From Apostichopus japonicus (taxonomy: Eukaryota > Echinodermata > Holothuroidea > Aspidochirotida > Stichopodidae), in the NCBI RefSeq assembly GCF_037975245.1, contig NC_092572.1:7827501-7891500 (forward strand): a DNA stretch of 64,000 nt, in the 5' to 3' direction. Position numbers and translations under genes: made by a program. Positions 50,847 through 63,615 of this stretch are shown here, piece after piece. A model generated the notes under the pieces. That model searched no databases. It saw nothing but the letters and a program-made list of their open reading frames with translations, and was not told the origin of the DNA. Position 1 is the first letter of the stretch; each line of letters opens with the position of its first letter.

Positions 50847-53707
50847 GTAAATTTTAAACATACTTTTAGTGGTTGCTAAACAAATATAGCTTTTTTCAAC
50901 AATAAATGTCAAATAAACTAATCATTGATATTTATCAGGGTTTATTTTAATCATGATGATGACTATTTCCTTGAAGTTCGAAATGAAAGTCAATATTCAA
51001 AATTTCACGTGCAAAGTTAATGGCAGATATGTAGTCAACCAAGAGAGTGAAATTTTAATTCACATCCAAAATCCAAACTCATTTACACCAGACGACACAT
51101 CAGGTAATCATTTCGTTCATTTGTGACTTCCATTTAATTATAGTTTGGACTCATAACGAGATACCTCAGTGAAACGTTATTGAAGCTCAGTAAAGACTCT
51201 TCACTGTCTCAGACAAGCAAATGATCTAGTTGTTTGTTCGTTCTTTAAATCAGTGGTGGTTTGGATCACGAAGAGAATATTAAATAACAATTGAAAACCG
51301 GTCGTTCATTATTTACAGGAATATGTAATTAATGAAGTGCCCTTAATACAAGCCAAAGCAAATTCTAGAAATCTTTTTCTTTACTCATTTAATCTATACA
51401 GATACTGATGAAGGCAAAATGGGCGTATATTATTTTATCGTACCAATCCTCTTCACTATATCGACGTTGACGAGTTTACTGATGTTTTATAAAGTTCAAA
51501 GTACGTGAAAATATTTTTGCTGGTATTGCTAGTGGAGTAATATATTTTTACTGACTTAAAACAAATTACAAACTCTGAAACGTCACTGAAAACGTATTAA
51601 TTTAGTGGGGCAAACGAAGCTTTTGAAGTGATTTGGCACAAAATCTACAAAATTGAGACTATATTTGCATATTTCACGTGACCAATAATTATAAGATCAT
51701 CAAATTGCTGGAGTGTCTATTCCCTGTCACCCTTCTAGCAAGTGGTAATTTTTCGAAGGAGCTGTTAGTTACGTTTTGAGAATGTAAGTAGCAATTAGCA
51801 TTGAAGCCCACATGACTGAGATAAATTTCAAAATAAAAACAATGTTTCAAGAGCAACCCTCTTCTGTGAATTTTGTGTATCCGAAAATAGTTAATAGCTA
51901 TAAAATTGAAACTAAGTCTCTGAAAACGAATAAACATTCTTATTGGAATTAAACAAGTCAATATTTAAGAAAAGAAGAGGAAATGCCGAGATATTTTAGT
52001 TCTGCAAAATCAAAATCAAAACAATGGAATAGAAAAAGGAAAAGCAAACACAAAGATAAAACTTTAGCCTATTTTAAAATCAGGAGCATAACGTGATGTC
52101 CTTTTCTTGTCTGTGTTGTGACAGAATTGGTATATGTGATTATATTTCACACGCTGTATTTTTTTTAGGGCTGAGATCGCAGAGGATGGGCAATACAGGG
52201 AGAACAAAGTAAGTCCCTTCATCTTCCTTATATGAGCAGTAAACACATATTCAAATTAACATGAAATTACCAAATGAAGTTATACTAAGCTCGTATAATT
52301 TGTAAAATTTGGGATTTGTGTCCACATTTATGCTTCTTTCTTCCCAAAAAGAGTTCCTTTTTTTGTCTTCCTATTATCGCATATCTAAGAATTATATTTT
52401 CTTTTCTCCGTTTGAGGTACTGAAGTTTTCATAAAACCTATTTGTAATAGTCAATATTTAGTTAATTTAATTTTTTTCAAGCGTGACAACAACAACATTT
52501 GAAACAATCAACATACATGTGAGTGAAGAAGTACAATATGAATCTCCAGACGATATGGGTGGTGGTAAGTTCTGGTTTTCTTTCTAAAACCTGCTGATTT
52601 ATCAATTCCGTATGATCAGAGTTGTGGGAAGGTCGATGAAAACTATAATTCATTGTTACAAAACTAAATTGATGACTAAGAAAGTTATTGTAATAAAAAA
52701 TGATTGTTAAATATGTGTTGTAACGAGTAATATGCAATATTGGTAAATTCCTAATCTGTACACAGAGTACTTAAGAGATTGTGGGTTTTGACTGGCGTCC
52801 CTAGACAATTAAAAAGGCAATATAGGGAACGAAAACAACCAATATTTTGACAGTTCAGATGAGCATTGTTTAAAACTGAGGTCACTGTTTCTACTACCGT
52901 TCTATCCATAAGTTTCTGCACTCTATTCCATTTTCTCTTGGCTTTTCAAAGAGTTCTACTTCTATGGAAACAACACTGTGTTAAATCGAGGTGACATTAT
53001 ACTGACAAGCTCTATTCCTTGTACGGGACGTATGAAGAGATGGATAGCATCAACGAAAGGAAAAGATAGATCGCTTATAGTAGCAAATACTTTGTGTGGT
53101 AAGTTAATGTATGATGATAGCTTCCTGATTAATTCACTATACTCTAACTACTGTGTAATTAAGTTTATATAATGCCTGCATTACTAATATACTATGTGTG
53201 AAGAGATCGATGGCATCGACGAAAGGAAAAGAGAGATCCCCGTGTAGTAGCAAATAGGTAGTGTGTTATAAAAATGTTTGTTGCATAGCTTCCTGGTTAA
53301 TTCAGTATACTCTAACAACTTTTTAAGTACACATTCTGCCTGCATTCAGCATAAGACTTGACTATGTCAAGAAATCGTTTGTTTGCGGGCTCCTCCAGTG
53401 TATCAGAAACAGTAGCGGGTGCTATATCAGTCATGAGATGGAATCTAGATGATACGTCCAACTTACTGCACACTTATCTTAAACGTTGTACACTTGTCAA
53501 ACAAAACGATAGGATTGAAAGGTTTAGCAGGTTAACGACAACACATTTAAAGGTTGATAACAACACATTATTGGTGAACACAATAACTGAAAGGTGGAAG
53601 GGGAGGGGGGTGAATTTTCCCAGGCTGGGCCGTATTTATATGTAAAGACCAGCGGTGAATGAAGGTTTTTATTTTAATGAACTGAAATGGAACTCAGATA
53701 TATATAT

Positions 53708-55400
53708 ATCCGGAAAATTGGGGAAATAAAAAATCTTCCCTTATCTTCTCTGTTAGTTACCTTGGATGTGTCTTCGTTATACACAAATATCCCTAACGAA
53801 GAGGGCATTTCGGCCTGCACAAAAGCATTCAAACCGAAACGTGGCAAAACCCCACGAAGAAAGAATTGGCCGAATTAATGCAACTTATCTTGACCAACAA
53901 TAATCTGGTATTTGGCAACAAACACTACCTCCAAATTCATGGCACCGCAATGGGTACCAAAATGGCACCGTCTTTTGCCAACATCTTTATGGGAAACCTC
54001 GAGAAAGAATTTTTATCTCGACAAAACTTGAAACCACACACGTGGTTACGTTACATTGACGATATCTTTATGATATGGACCCATGGTGAGGCAAATCTAA
54101 AACTCTTCATTGATGACATAAACTCGTTTCATCACACTATCAAATTCACTGCTGATTTTTCTGGACTTGGCGTTCACTTTCTGGACACCACCGTGACCCT
54201 ACAAAATGGTTCACTCAAAACAGACTTGTTCAATAAACCCACGAACAAGCACAACTACCTCTTACCAAGCAGTTGCCATCCACGTCACTGTACCAGAAAT
54301 ATTCCGTACAGTCAAGCGTTGCGCATTCGACGCATTTGCTCCTCTGAAGTCGATTTTGATTCACGCACTAAAGAACTGTCACAACACCTCCTAAACAGAC
54401 AGTATTTTCGGGGTACTATTGAAAATGCCATCAAAAAGGCTAAAAGCAAACCCCGTACCGAAACATTGACGTACAAAACTCGTCAAACCAGTTCCAAAAG
54501 GGTACCATTGGTTACTGAATTCCACCCTGGTCTCCCACCACTGGCTAATATCATTCAGAAGAATTTTCACCTACTTCAAGGCACCGAACGCCTGAAATCA
54601 GTATTCCCAGAATTACCTGTCATCGCTTTTAAAAGACCCAGCAACCTACGGGATATCCTAGCTCGGGCATCCTTTCGGGATGACACCCCATTAGGGGAAA
54701 GCAACACAGAAACTACAGGATCATCGCCCTGTACACAAAATTGCAAAACGTGCTTACTTGTCGATTCGACCGGGGCCTTTCAGAGCAACCAAACCAAACG
54801 CACGTTCCAAATTCGGCACAAAATTAACTGCCTATCCAAAAATGTAATTTACCTCATCTACTGTAATATTTGTAACTTACAATACATTGGAGAGTCAAAA
54901 AACACTCTTAGAATGAGAATGACACAACATAGATCGGCGATCAAAACAAAAAAGATCTACCAACCTGTTGCAAATCACTTCAATCTCCAAAATCATTCAA
55001 TTGAGAATTTGCGTGTCATTGCCATTGACCACAACGATTCTTGGACAGATAAATCTAGGAAAGCGAAAGAAAATTTCTGGGAACTAAACCTAAAGACCAC
55101 GGCACCATTCGGTTTAAACATCAGAAACGATTTGCCGTCCCAGATAAACCAAAACAATTCCTTTACAATTACGACGGAATCGGATTAAAATAATCCGAAT
55201 TTCTAAAACTTCTGCTCAGTTCAGCAGAAATCAGTAAGCCGCTTTGCCCTTACAACCATGCCGACATCTCCTCTATAAAACAGTTTCAATTCCTGCTACT
55301 CCTTGTCACTTTCGGTGATCATGCACTGAAGAAGAGCTAGTTTTGCTCGAAAGCTCTGCAAAAACCATACATTGGCTGTTTTACTTCCAATCACTTACCT
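53708..55400 (+). mobile_element. Penelope-like element, 5'-truncated, RT plus GIY-YIG
   Basis: The coding part starts inside the reverse transcriptase at [19 protein letters not shown] (motif A region), shifts frame near 53,850, and continues in one long frame (53,866-55,188) with motif B HGTAMGTKMAPSFANIFMG, the YIDD catalytic box (residues 63-66 of that frame) and, near residues 326-355, a GIY-YIG endonuclease start (IYLIYC...QYIGESKNTLR). This RT plus C-terminal GIY-YIG combination defines endonuclease-bearing Penelope-like elements. The N-terminal RT part is missing. It interrupts an intron of the Ig/kinase gene; copy A has the empty site at about 13,990. TA repeats border both sides. 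Confidence 0.93.
55326..55352 (+). ncRNA. Hammerhead-ribozyme-like motif at the Penelope-like element's 3' end
   Basis: The sequence reads CTGAAGA, then a GAGC/GCTC four-base stem with a 7-nt loop, then GAAA, matching the conserved CUGANGA...GAAA core of hammerhead ribozymes. Such ribozymes are known in the terminal repeats of Penelope-like elements. Stems I and III and the cleavage site were not resolved, so activity is unproven. Confidence 0.5.
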
Positions 55401-55401
55401 A

Positions 55402-55449
<48 letters not shown>

Positions 55450-55470
55450 GTATATATATATATATATATT
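55401..55470. repeat. (TA)n microsatellite
   Basis: An almost pure TA run lies between the Penelope-like element and the polypyrimidine tract of the next exon. In copy A the same site is only gagatatatattctg, so the run expanded with or after insertion. Confidence 0.9.
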
Positions 55471-58388
55471 CTGTTATTGCAGATAACTCAGCAAACGAAG
55501 ACTGGCTTCAAATCAGATTGCTGGCTGAACATCTCAGACATATTCCGAAGCACAGAAATGTAGTAGAAATTGTGGCGGCTGACACAGTACTAAGTAGGCA
55601 ATAAATTGCTTAAATAGTTTACATAAAATATGCACCTGTCACTGAGATTTGCTTTATCAACAATGTATTTTATTTCTTTATCTGATTTCATGTTTGGAAA
55701 AAAATTGAATTGCTCGATATGATATATTCTTTTTCCACTTTCTATGATCCAAACATTGTAGTTCCTTACTACATTTACACGGAATACATCACAAATGGTA
55801 CTTTAAGAGATGTCCTTTGTAAAGCGAAATACGACGATGTCTATTCCAAGATTATATACATGCAGGGACTAAGTAGATCCGCTCAATCAACCGATGCCCT
55901 ACGGATTGGATCGTTTTTATTGGAACCTCTGAAGGCCCTATTCTTTCTTGAATCAATAGACGTCAGTAACAGTGTCATACGTAACCAACAGACTAACTAG
56001 AGTAAGATGCATATGTGAATGGTTCTGACGTCGCTTCGAACTTCCAACTGTTTTGTGACATATCTAACCCAAAGATTTCAGGATGAGCTATCAATGATAA
56101 ATAAGTCTATCTTTATGAAAAGTACTAACCACTTAAGCACACTTAAATACAATTTAATTTTACAGTGTGATCATCCTGCTATTTGTTCGAGAAAGGTTCT
56201 TTTAACACCTAACATGGTGTGCAAACTGTACGACTTCAACCTGAGATCAGCTACGAAGGAAATGCTCTCAAATATCAAGTTTGAGGTGAGGGAAAAATGT
56301 TTTGGTTTACGTTTTAATTGTTAATTTGTGTCAAATGCAACAATGAAAGTTCTTTCAAATATATAAAACAGTACCACAATATAATAAGAGGACAATCCAT
56401 GTAATTACAGATCTCATCTCCTCCGCACAAGTTAGGTCAATTTGAACTTTGACATACGCTGACCTTCGACCTCGATCCTTAACAACCACATAAATACATT
56501 TATAATATGTCTAAATATTCTCTACATAACTTGCGGTATGATTAGCATTTAATGACAAAACACGTTTGGGGTATTTTACATCTGACCTATGACGTCACCA
56601 ATCATGCATGCACGAGTTTCGATGATCAGGGACCTACCTCAGTTTTGAAATTGATTAGACCTACAGTGTAGGTGGAGTCTGCGACACACTTTTTCAACAA
56701 TTTAGGCCATTTTGACGTTTGATCTCATAATGACCCTTGACCCTGACCCAAAAAGTGTCCTAATTTAAAATTCTTCTCATCATTCTTTACATATTGTGTC
56801 TTTTAGGGCTGTTGACAAGCAGAAAAATGTTTTGGGGGTTTGTTTGACCTTTGACATTAGACGCTTCCAATCTCGTAAGCACGAGTTTACACGATCAGAC
56901 ATCTAGCAAACAAATTTGTACTTGATCAGATTGCGGTCTAGGAGGAGTTCACGACACACTTTTTTCCTCACCTACTCACACTTATCAACGTACTCACATT
57001 TATGATAGGTGAATTATAATGCCAAATCCCTATCCATTAAATGAAGGGAGATGAGATAAGGAATGTATTTATGAATGAACATGCCATTGAATGTTTTATA
57101 AATTATCAAAACATGTTCCTTATTGTTGTGAATTACATGAGCGTGTTCAAATTTGTAGGAAAACTTTCGTCTTCCATGCTTTGCCCCGGAGACCATTTTC
57201 AAGAAACATTATGACCGAGAAAGTGAAGTTTGGTCCATTGTCGTTTTCATCTGGGAGATATTTGCTCAGGTGAAACGTTTCCATTACTTAATTTGAATTA
57301 AACACTTCGAATGCAATATACATAAAGATTGCTGTATATTGTAAATACAATTTATATTATGTTAAGTCTAATTAATGTCTTTTTCCAACAATTCATTTTT
57401 AGTAACAAGGTGAAATGCAAATTACTCTTATTTTAAGGAAGAAAGTATGAATACAACATATTTTATTCCCCATTTTCTTTTAGAGAAACAATTAATGTAC
57501 ATGAGTAATGGATGTACTGTAAGAACCCACATTGAAGGAAATAGTGTCTTGTAATTGTTTCTGTTTAGCTCAAGGTGCTTCTCCGTTTGATGGATTACAT
57601 ATTATGAAGTTTGCTGCTCAGCCTGATGCTTTACCAGTTCTCTCAAAGCCTGATTTATGTTCAGATTCTCTGTGAGTTATGTTCTATTTATTTGTGGGTT
57701 TGTTACTATTGGACCGTTGAATTATATTTTATATTACTGAATATGAAAAATATACTTCACATGCTAAAATTCAAGTTAGCATTTTATCATACGCTAAATA
57801 ATGTTTACAATTATTTATTCTTAGGAGAAAATTTTGATATAGAAACCATTTCAATGTTTGGAATAAAGTCTCGCTAGAAATACATTACGATGCATCAGCT
57901 TGATTATTTAATCCCCTACTGGTATTTGTTTTGTAAATGCACGATGCAATTTTACATTCTCTGTTATATTTTATTCGATTTTAGATACGCAATAATGACG
58001 TCTTGCTTGAAGGTGGATGCTGCAGATCGACTTAGCCTTACATCGTTGAAGACAAAGCTATTTTAGCTAATAGAAAATATTTAGTGAACGTTATAAATAC
58101 AATCTAACGTTCCGAAAATTCAAAGCGCTAAGGACATACATACTTTTTTGATGGAAACACAGCCAATAAAACGATGAGAGGAGCATAATATATGGGACCG
58201 GATGAAATGGATTATTCATTAGAAAGATTTTTGTTAATATCAGTTTAGTCATGGTAAATTACAGTTTTGTGTACATAGGAGTTTACTCTGTTGCTGTAAA
58301 ATGTACTCTCTGGCTTCACGTTTCCTTGTTCATTATCAGCATGTTCATACAAATTGAAGAAGCTTATATGCACTTATTTTTATTTTGA

Positions 58389-61250
58389 AGTTAAGAGTAG
58401 GACTATATGTCAGACGACATGCTAAATACCGCAACGTGGTCTAAAAGTGGTCGAAATTCAGAGATTCACCTATCTCCGAGCTACCAGAAGTTATTCCATA
58501 TTGTTACAATATTAAATAGAACAATTATGTCATACATGCGAGCGCAACAAAGGCTATACACAACTACATATGAAGAGTTTATACTTGTCATTTGGTATGA
58601 CGTCAAGCAGCAGCAATATGCTTGTATCAAGTTGTTTGTACCTGTAATTAACAAATTAACACATGCGCAATGACATGATCGTGTAATAAATACGTATTAG
58701 ATGGAATAATTGTAGTATTTCCTCAATTTAATCAATCAATCAACCAAAACGTCGACTAAGTTAGAACATTAAGCAGTATATGCACAAAACAATATTTCTT
58801 TAAAAGAAACTGTACAAATCGCAATATTGTATTAACTATGAACACATGTTCAACTGCAAACAATTGTCTAGAATACAAAAGCTTAAACAATTTGACGTAT
58901 ATTAACGAAGCCTATCTTCTTTAACATGTTCTCATACAGAGAGGGAATTAAAATAATGACGCAAATTATGCAACTGTAATTGAAAGTTTTAAAACCGTTC
59001 TCATCACTTTATTAGTTAACTTTTACGTTGAATCGAATTAGCTATATCTATCACTTCTATGTTGATATGTAAAACATTTCTGTTTCATTAGTATATATTT
59101 ATTTTTTCGGTTGCGAGTGTAGTTTTGCACTTTTCCGTTGTCTGGATAAATGCAAGTTATTTGCGATCTGCTTAGTTTCTAGACGGTATTTTTTATTAGT
59201 TTTTTCTTCTCCAAGTATTGATGCATTTTGCAATAGCTACAGCTGTAGAATTCAACAAGGCAGTAAAACAAGAAAAACAAGAAAAAGATGAGCAAATGAA
59301 GATAATATTTTTCCTTTTATTATGTTATCAACTCGATTGGATGAATATTAAATAGGAAACGGAGATTGAATTCATTCGATATTTACAATATTGATAGGAT
59401 AAAGTATTAAAACAAACAGTTTTCATAATTCACTATTAATTCGTATCATAAAGCATAAAGCATAAGAGAAGAATAGGAAGTTTTCTTAAATTTTGTTCCA
59501 AAAAAAATCAGGCTTAATTATGAGAATCTTGTACATAGAGTCAATGAATCTGCTAGGAATGAATTTAATAGGAATACGACTGGTCAAAAATATTCAAACT
59601 TCTAACGAACATCCGCTACATTCCAAGCTTAAGTCTCTGTGCAATAAAACAAATTACAATTTGAGAAATCCAAATATTACGCCATCTTTTAGAATTATAC
59701 TTTTTAAGAACTCGTTTATTTACAGAGCAGCCATTTTTGTACAAAACGGCTCCTTAGATCCCTTATTGTAGCTTTTTGATAATGTTTTAGAATTTTTACT
59801 CTTTAAGAAATCGTTTTATTTATAGAACAGCCCCTTTTTGTAAACTGGTAAAGACAGCTTCTTACATCCTTTGTTGTAGCTTTTTGTTAATTTTGATAAC
59901 TTTTGTAACGCTCTTTATGTTTTCACTATTAACTTAGTCTCATACACTTTTATTTGTCGTAACCTGTATTTTGATGTTTTGTATATTGTTATATTTTTAT
60001 CCTATTTATAAATTTCTCTGTAAATTTATACTGGAATAAAGAAATGAAAAAAAAATGAAATCACTGTGGAATTTTTCAAAGTTCTCGCACTTGTTTTCAC
60101 TAACACAAACTATAACTGTTGTAAGCTGTGGTTTATAGTAGGACTATATTTCAGAAGATATGCTAAACTACCGAAACGCGGTCTAAAAGTGGTCAAATTC
60201 AGGTGGATTAACCCATCTCCGAGCTACCGGAAGTTATTCCATACTGCTTCAATATTACATGGAACACTTATGCCATACAGGCGAGCACAACAAAGGCTTA
60301 AAAAACTAGATATAAATAGTTTATACTTGTTATTTGGTATGAATTCAAGTTATAGCAATCTGCTTGTATCAAGTCATTTGGACCTGTAATTATAAAAGTT
60401 AACACATGCACATAAAAACGTATGAGATGGAATAATTGTAGTATTTCCTCAATTTCATCGATTAATAAACAAAAATATGGACTATGTTAGAACCTTTGTT
60501 TTAACACTATATGAAAAAAACAATAATTCTGAAAAAGAAACTGTACAAATCACAATATTGTATTAACTATGAACACATATTGAACCGCAAACAATTGTCT
60601 AGCATGCAAAAGCTTTAACCATTTGACGTATTTTGACGATGCCGATCTACTTTAACATATTCTCAGACAGAGAGGGAAGTAAAACAAGGACGGAAACTAT
60701 GCAATTGTAAATGGACACATTTAAAAAGCGTTCTCATATTAGTTAGCTCTAACGTTGAATCGAAATAGCTATATCTATCACTTTCATTTTGATCTGTAAA
60801 ACACTTCTGTTCTATTAATATATATATTTATATTTTCGGTTGCGAATGTAGTTTTTCACTTTTCGGTTTTCTGGATAAAGTCAAGTTATATAAGGTCTGC
60901 TAAGTTTGTAGACGGTATTTTTTATTACTTTTTTTCTTTCATAATAGTGATGCATATTACAATAGCTACAGCTGTAGAATTGAAAAAGGCAGTTAAAACA
61001 CAGTTTAGCAAAATGAAGACAATAATTTACTTTTTATCATGTCATCAACTCGATTGGATAAATTTGAAATAGGAAATGGAGATTAAAGTTATTCGGTATT
61101 TACAATATTGATAGAATAAAATGTTAAAAACACACACTTTTCACAATTCACTATAATGCGTATCATAACACAATCACTGTAGGATTTGTAAACGTTCTCG
61201 CACTTGTTGTCAATTACAGAAACTATAACTTTTGTAAGCTGTGATAAAGA
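58389..61250. repeat. Copy-B tandem duplication downstream of the Ig/kinase gene
   Basis: A sequence starting agtaggactatat at about 58,394 recurs at about 60,136, and both match 16,933 onward in copy A. The first unit (58,389-60,125) also contains the LINE fragment; the second runs to about 61,250. The junction lies at gtaagctgtg (about 60,120). Confidence 0.75.
59462..60055 (+). mobile_element. 5'-truncated non-LTR retrotransposon (LINE) tail
   Basis: This copy-B-only insert sits between cataaagca and tcactgt, which are adjacent in copy A (about 17,985). It holds a frame (59,493-59,771) ending in YNLRNPNITPSFRIILFKN, resembling the segment after the RT domain in LINE ORF2 proteins. Its 3' end reads gaataaagaaatgaaaaaaa, an A-rich tail. 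Stops follow immediately, and the clade is not determined. Confidence 0.6.
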
Positions 61251-61744
61251 TGAGGTTTGTTTCTTGATACATTTTATTTACCTGTCCAAGAAGATATTAG
61301 CTGTTGTTATTCTCGTTAACATGTAAAACACATGTTTGTTTGTTGATACACTGACGGAAATTATTAAGCTATGAGCAAAGTTTATCGGCCAATATATAGA
61401 TTTGGTTATTAACAATTATTTTTCTTCCACTACAGAGTTGTTACGTCATAAATATGCTTCAAATAATTTTATATTATGGCTCTTTGATAAAATTTTGAAA
61501 TATAATTTACCCGGCTTTAAAATATATGAATATCTATGTGAAAAATGACCGATATGTAACAAGATTAAAGAGATGAAACCGGAATATGCAAATATAAAAA
61601 CAAATATTATAAGGTATTCGTCAAGACGCTTTAAACAACTTCAACCATTTCTATTAACGGATTGAATGTTATTTGTTCTCTCGTGATTTGGCAAAAGTCT
61701 TTTATAGACTTAAACAGAAAAAATAGTGTCAATATACATTTATT
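61251..61744. other. Intergenic, copy B counterpart of 18,066-18,556
   Basis: Collinear with copy A. No gene or element ends were seen. Confidence 0.4.
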
Positions 61745-62344
61745 CAGGGCGCGAATCATGGGGGAGGTAGGGGGACACGTGCCTTACTTTTTGAAGGGTG
61801 CATGGGGCACACAATATCAAATAGCCACCCTCCTCCTATGAGAAGACTAGTTGTTAATGTATCATTATGCCCATGTTGCAACGAGAATTATGGACTTCAT
61901 ACCCAATAATGATTTCATACTAGAGATAATCTTTATAGCAAGGTGTTTTTAGTCTCGTGTGCACACTTTAAGAATGTTTCCCAATTTGGTTTAGGTTTCA
62001 AGATTTTTTAATAATGATGAAGGCCCTAAGAAACACCCGCATGTTATATAGATAATTCTTTATTAATTTAAGTATAATACCTTGGTAATATGTGATTATT
62101 GTTGAAATATATTATGACTGACATATCAGTTCAGGGACCAAACAGAAACTAACCTACAGAATCCTGGATATGAGTCCGCCCCCTGGACCCCGCCTGGGCT
62201 TTTTCCCTGGACCTGCCCTTAGTCGGGCCTCTGGACCCTACTCGATGTAGGCTTTGCACCAAGGCGCTCGCAGAGGCATTCAATGTTATCCATGATCAGT
62301 CATTTACACCCCCCCCCCACTTTCAATTAGGATTGACACCCCTG
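61745..62344. mobile_element. Non-autonomous element with CAGGGGYGTCAATC ends, copy B
   Basis: Left end cagggcgcgaatcatgg, right end aggattgacacccctg; about 600 bp, with G-rich and C-rich runs inside the ends. Same insertion as 18,557-19,222. Confidence 0.5.
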
Positions 62345-62764
62345 CTTATATTAATGAAACCATTGATGTCTCTAATATCTTAACAGTCATCAGCTAGAGT
62401 TAAAAAAAAGGATCCATGATGATTGATTTCCTTTTAACCTTTCATATCAGAAGGTTTCAGATATAATACGAAGGATCCACCAACAACATATAAAGTTCAT
62501 TAAAGTTTGACCTTTGGAGTTTTTCCTGTTCACAGAGTAATTCGAGTCGGTTGACCTAAAATGACCTCTGCATAAACATATGTGCATTGTGCTCACTGCA
62601 ATGAATCCACATTCGTAGTAGGAAATTCATGAAACATTCGCTTGTGAAGTCCCATGATCGGTTGATTTCGAACAACTGTAGCAACGCTCACGAAGACTTA
62701 CAAACTCCGGTATTTGGGAAATTCGTTTTGATTACATTAAATGACACATAAAAACTGATTACAT

Positions 62765-63615
62765 TTACAAGTCTTTTGGAAACAATTCCTTTTCCCATTT
62801 TCCTTTCTTTGGGTTGAATTTTGGTACCCTCATAGTAGCAGGCGATGTCTTCTTACAGTGATATACTAAGAAAAGTAGATAAGAGAGAAGCGGCAAAAGT
62901 TAATAAACCGAATGTAAGGATTCTTGTGATACAAAATATAAACTGCATGAAAAAAGAACGTAGAGAAGGCCTGTTATTAGAAGCTTATGAACAGGTCCAT
63001 ACATGAATGCACTTTATCATGAACCGAAAAATAACTTAATTTAATAGAGAGATGGGTTAGTATAAATTTTAAAAGTTAGTGGGAAACATTTTACGAAAAT
63101 TGAAAAAAAACGCACAAAATGAACCAACTGCCAATGTACACACAATATTGATTCTTTATCTGGTTATTGTATGTTATCCAAAACAAATCGTATTCAGAAT
63201 ATTACTCACTTTTCATGTCCAATCCCTTCAAAGCTGATTCCACTGTCTGCTTGGCTTCTTCATTTAATCTGTCCGGTACCGAACATTTTACGAACCTTTA
63301 TTAAAGATGATAAAGAAATAAATATAAAATATTTAATATATATCTATATATAAAGAAATAAAGTCATAATTTATCAACATAACGAACGATCACACTAATC
63401 ACCATTAAAAGATGATTACAACGAGGTATTATCAAACATTCTTACTGTAGGGTTTCTGGACATTTTCGATTAGTAAGGCTGGTGATGATTGATACGAATT
63501 GGTCTTCATTGATGTTCATTTCAATAAATATCAGGAATTTTAATGAGAGCAGTGTTACGTCTTTTATGAAGTCAATAGCACACTCTCCTCTAAGTGTCAT
63601 TCGTCTCAGTCTTAC
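62765..63615 (-). CDS. Second Ig-NACHT gene, C-terminal exons only (rest outside window)
   Basis: Three exons match the tail of the complete gene: 63615-63446 (170 nt), 63295-63210 (86 nt) and 62865-62765 (101 nt, TAA at the end). Lengths, phases and splice dinucleotides are identical. The first exon has about 15 amino-acid changes in 56 residues, with no stop or indel, for example SLKFLIFIEMNINEDQF against SLKILIFLEMSINKDQF. The NACHT exon should begin just beyond 64,000. Clean frames suggest this copy is still functional, unlike its kinase-like neighbour. Confidence 0.8.

Larger units (their letters stand above)
49789..58066 (+). pseudogene. Ig receptor with dead tyrosine-kinase-like domain, copy B
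   Basis: Exons matching copy A: 49789-49843, 50505-50846 (Ig1), 50971-51103 (3' part of Ig2 only), 51402-51500 (TM), 52169-52208, 52482-52564, 52952-53098, 55483-55593, 55762-55961, 56166-56285, 57159-57269, 57575-57671, 57985-58066. The first half of Ig2 and its acceptor are deleted. The exon ending at 57,269 is one base shorter (CAG|GTGAAA against CAAG|GTAAAC), which throws the next exon out of frame. A TAG at 58064-58066 removes the last seven residues. A Penelope-like element sits in the intron after 53,098. The copy A nonsense site is still CAA here (55884-55886) and the last-exon frame (LYAIMTSCLKVDAADRLSL) is intact, so the lesions differ between copies. The pseudokinase motifs HPA (56172-56180) and DFN (56232-56240) are shared. 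Confidence 0.8.

Noticed and set aside
55372..55563. Plus-strand frame rich in Tyr-Ile repeats
   Set aside because: It is a translation of the (TA)n microsatellite running into the next exon in the wrong frame.
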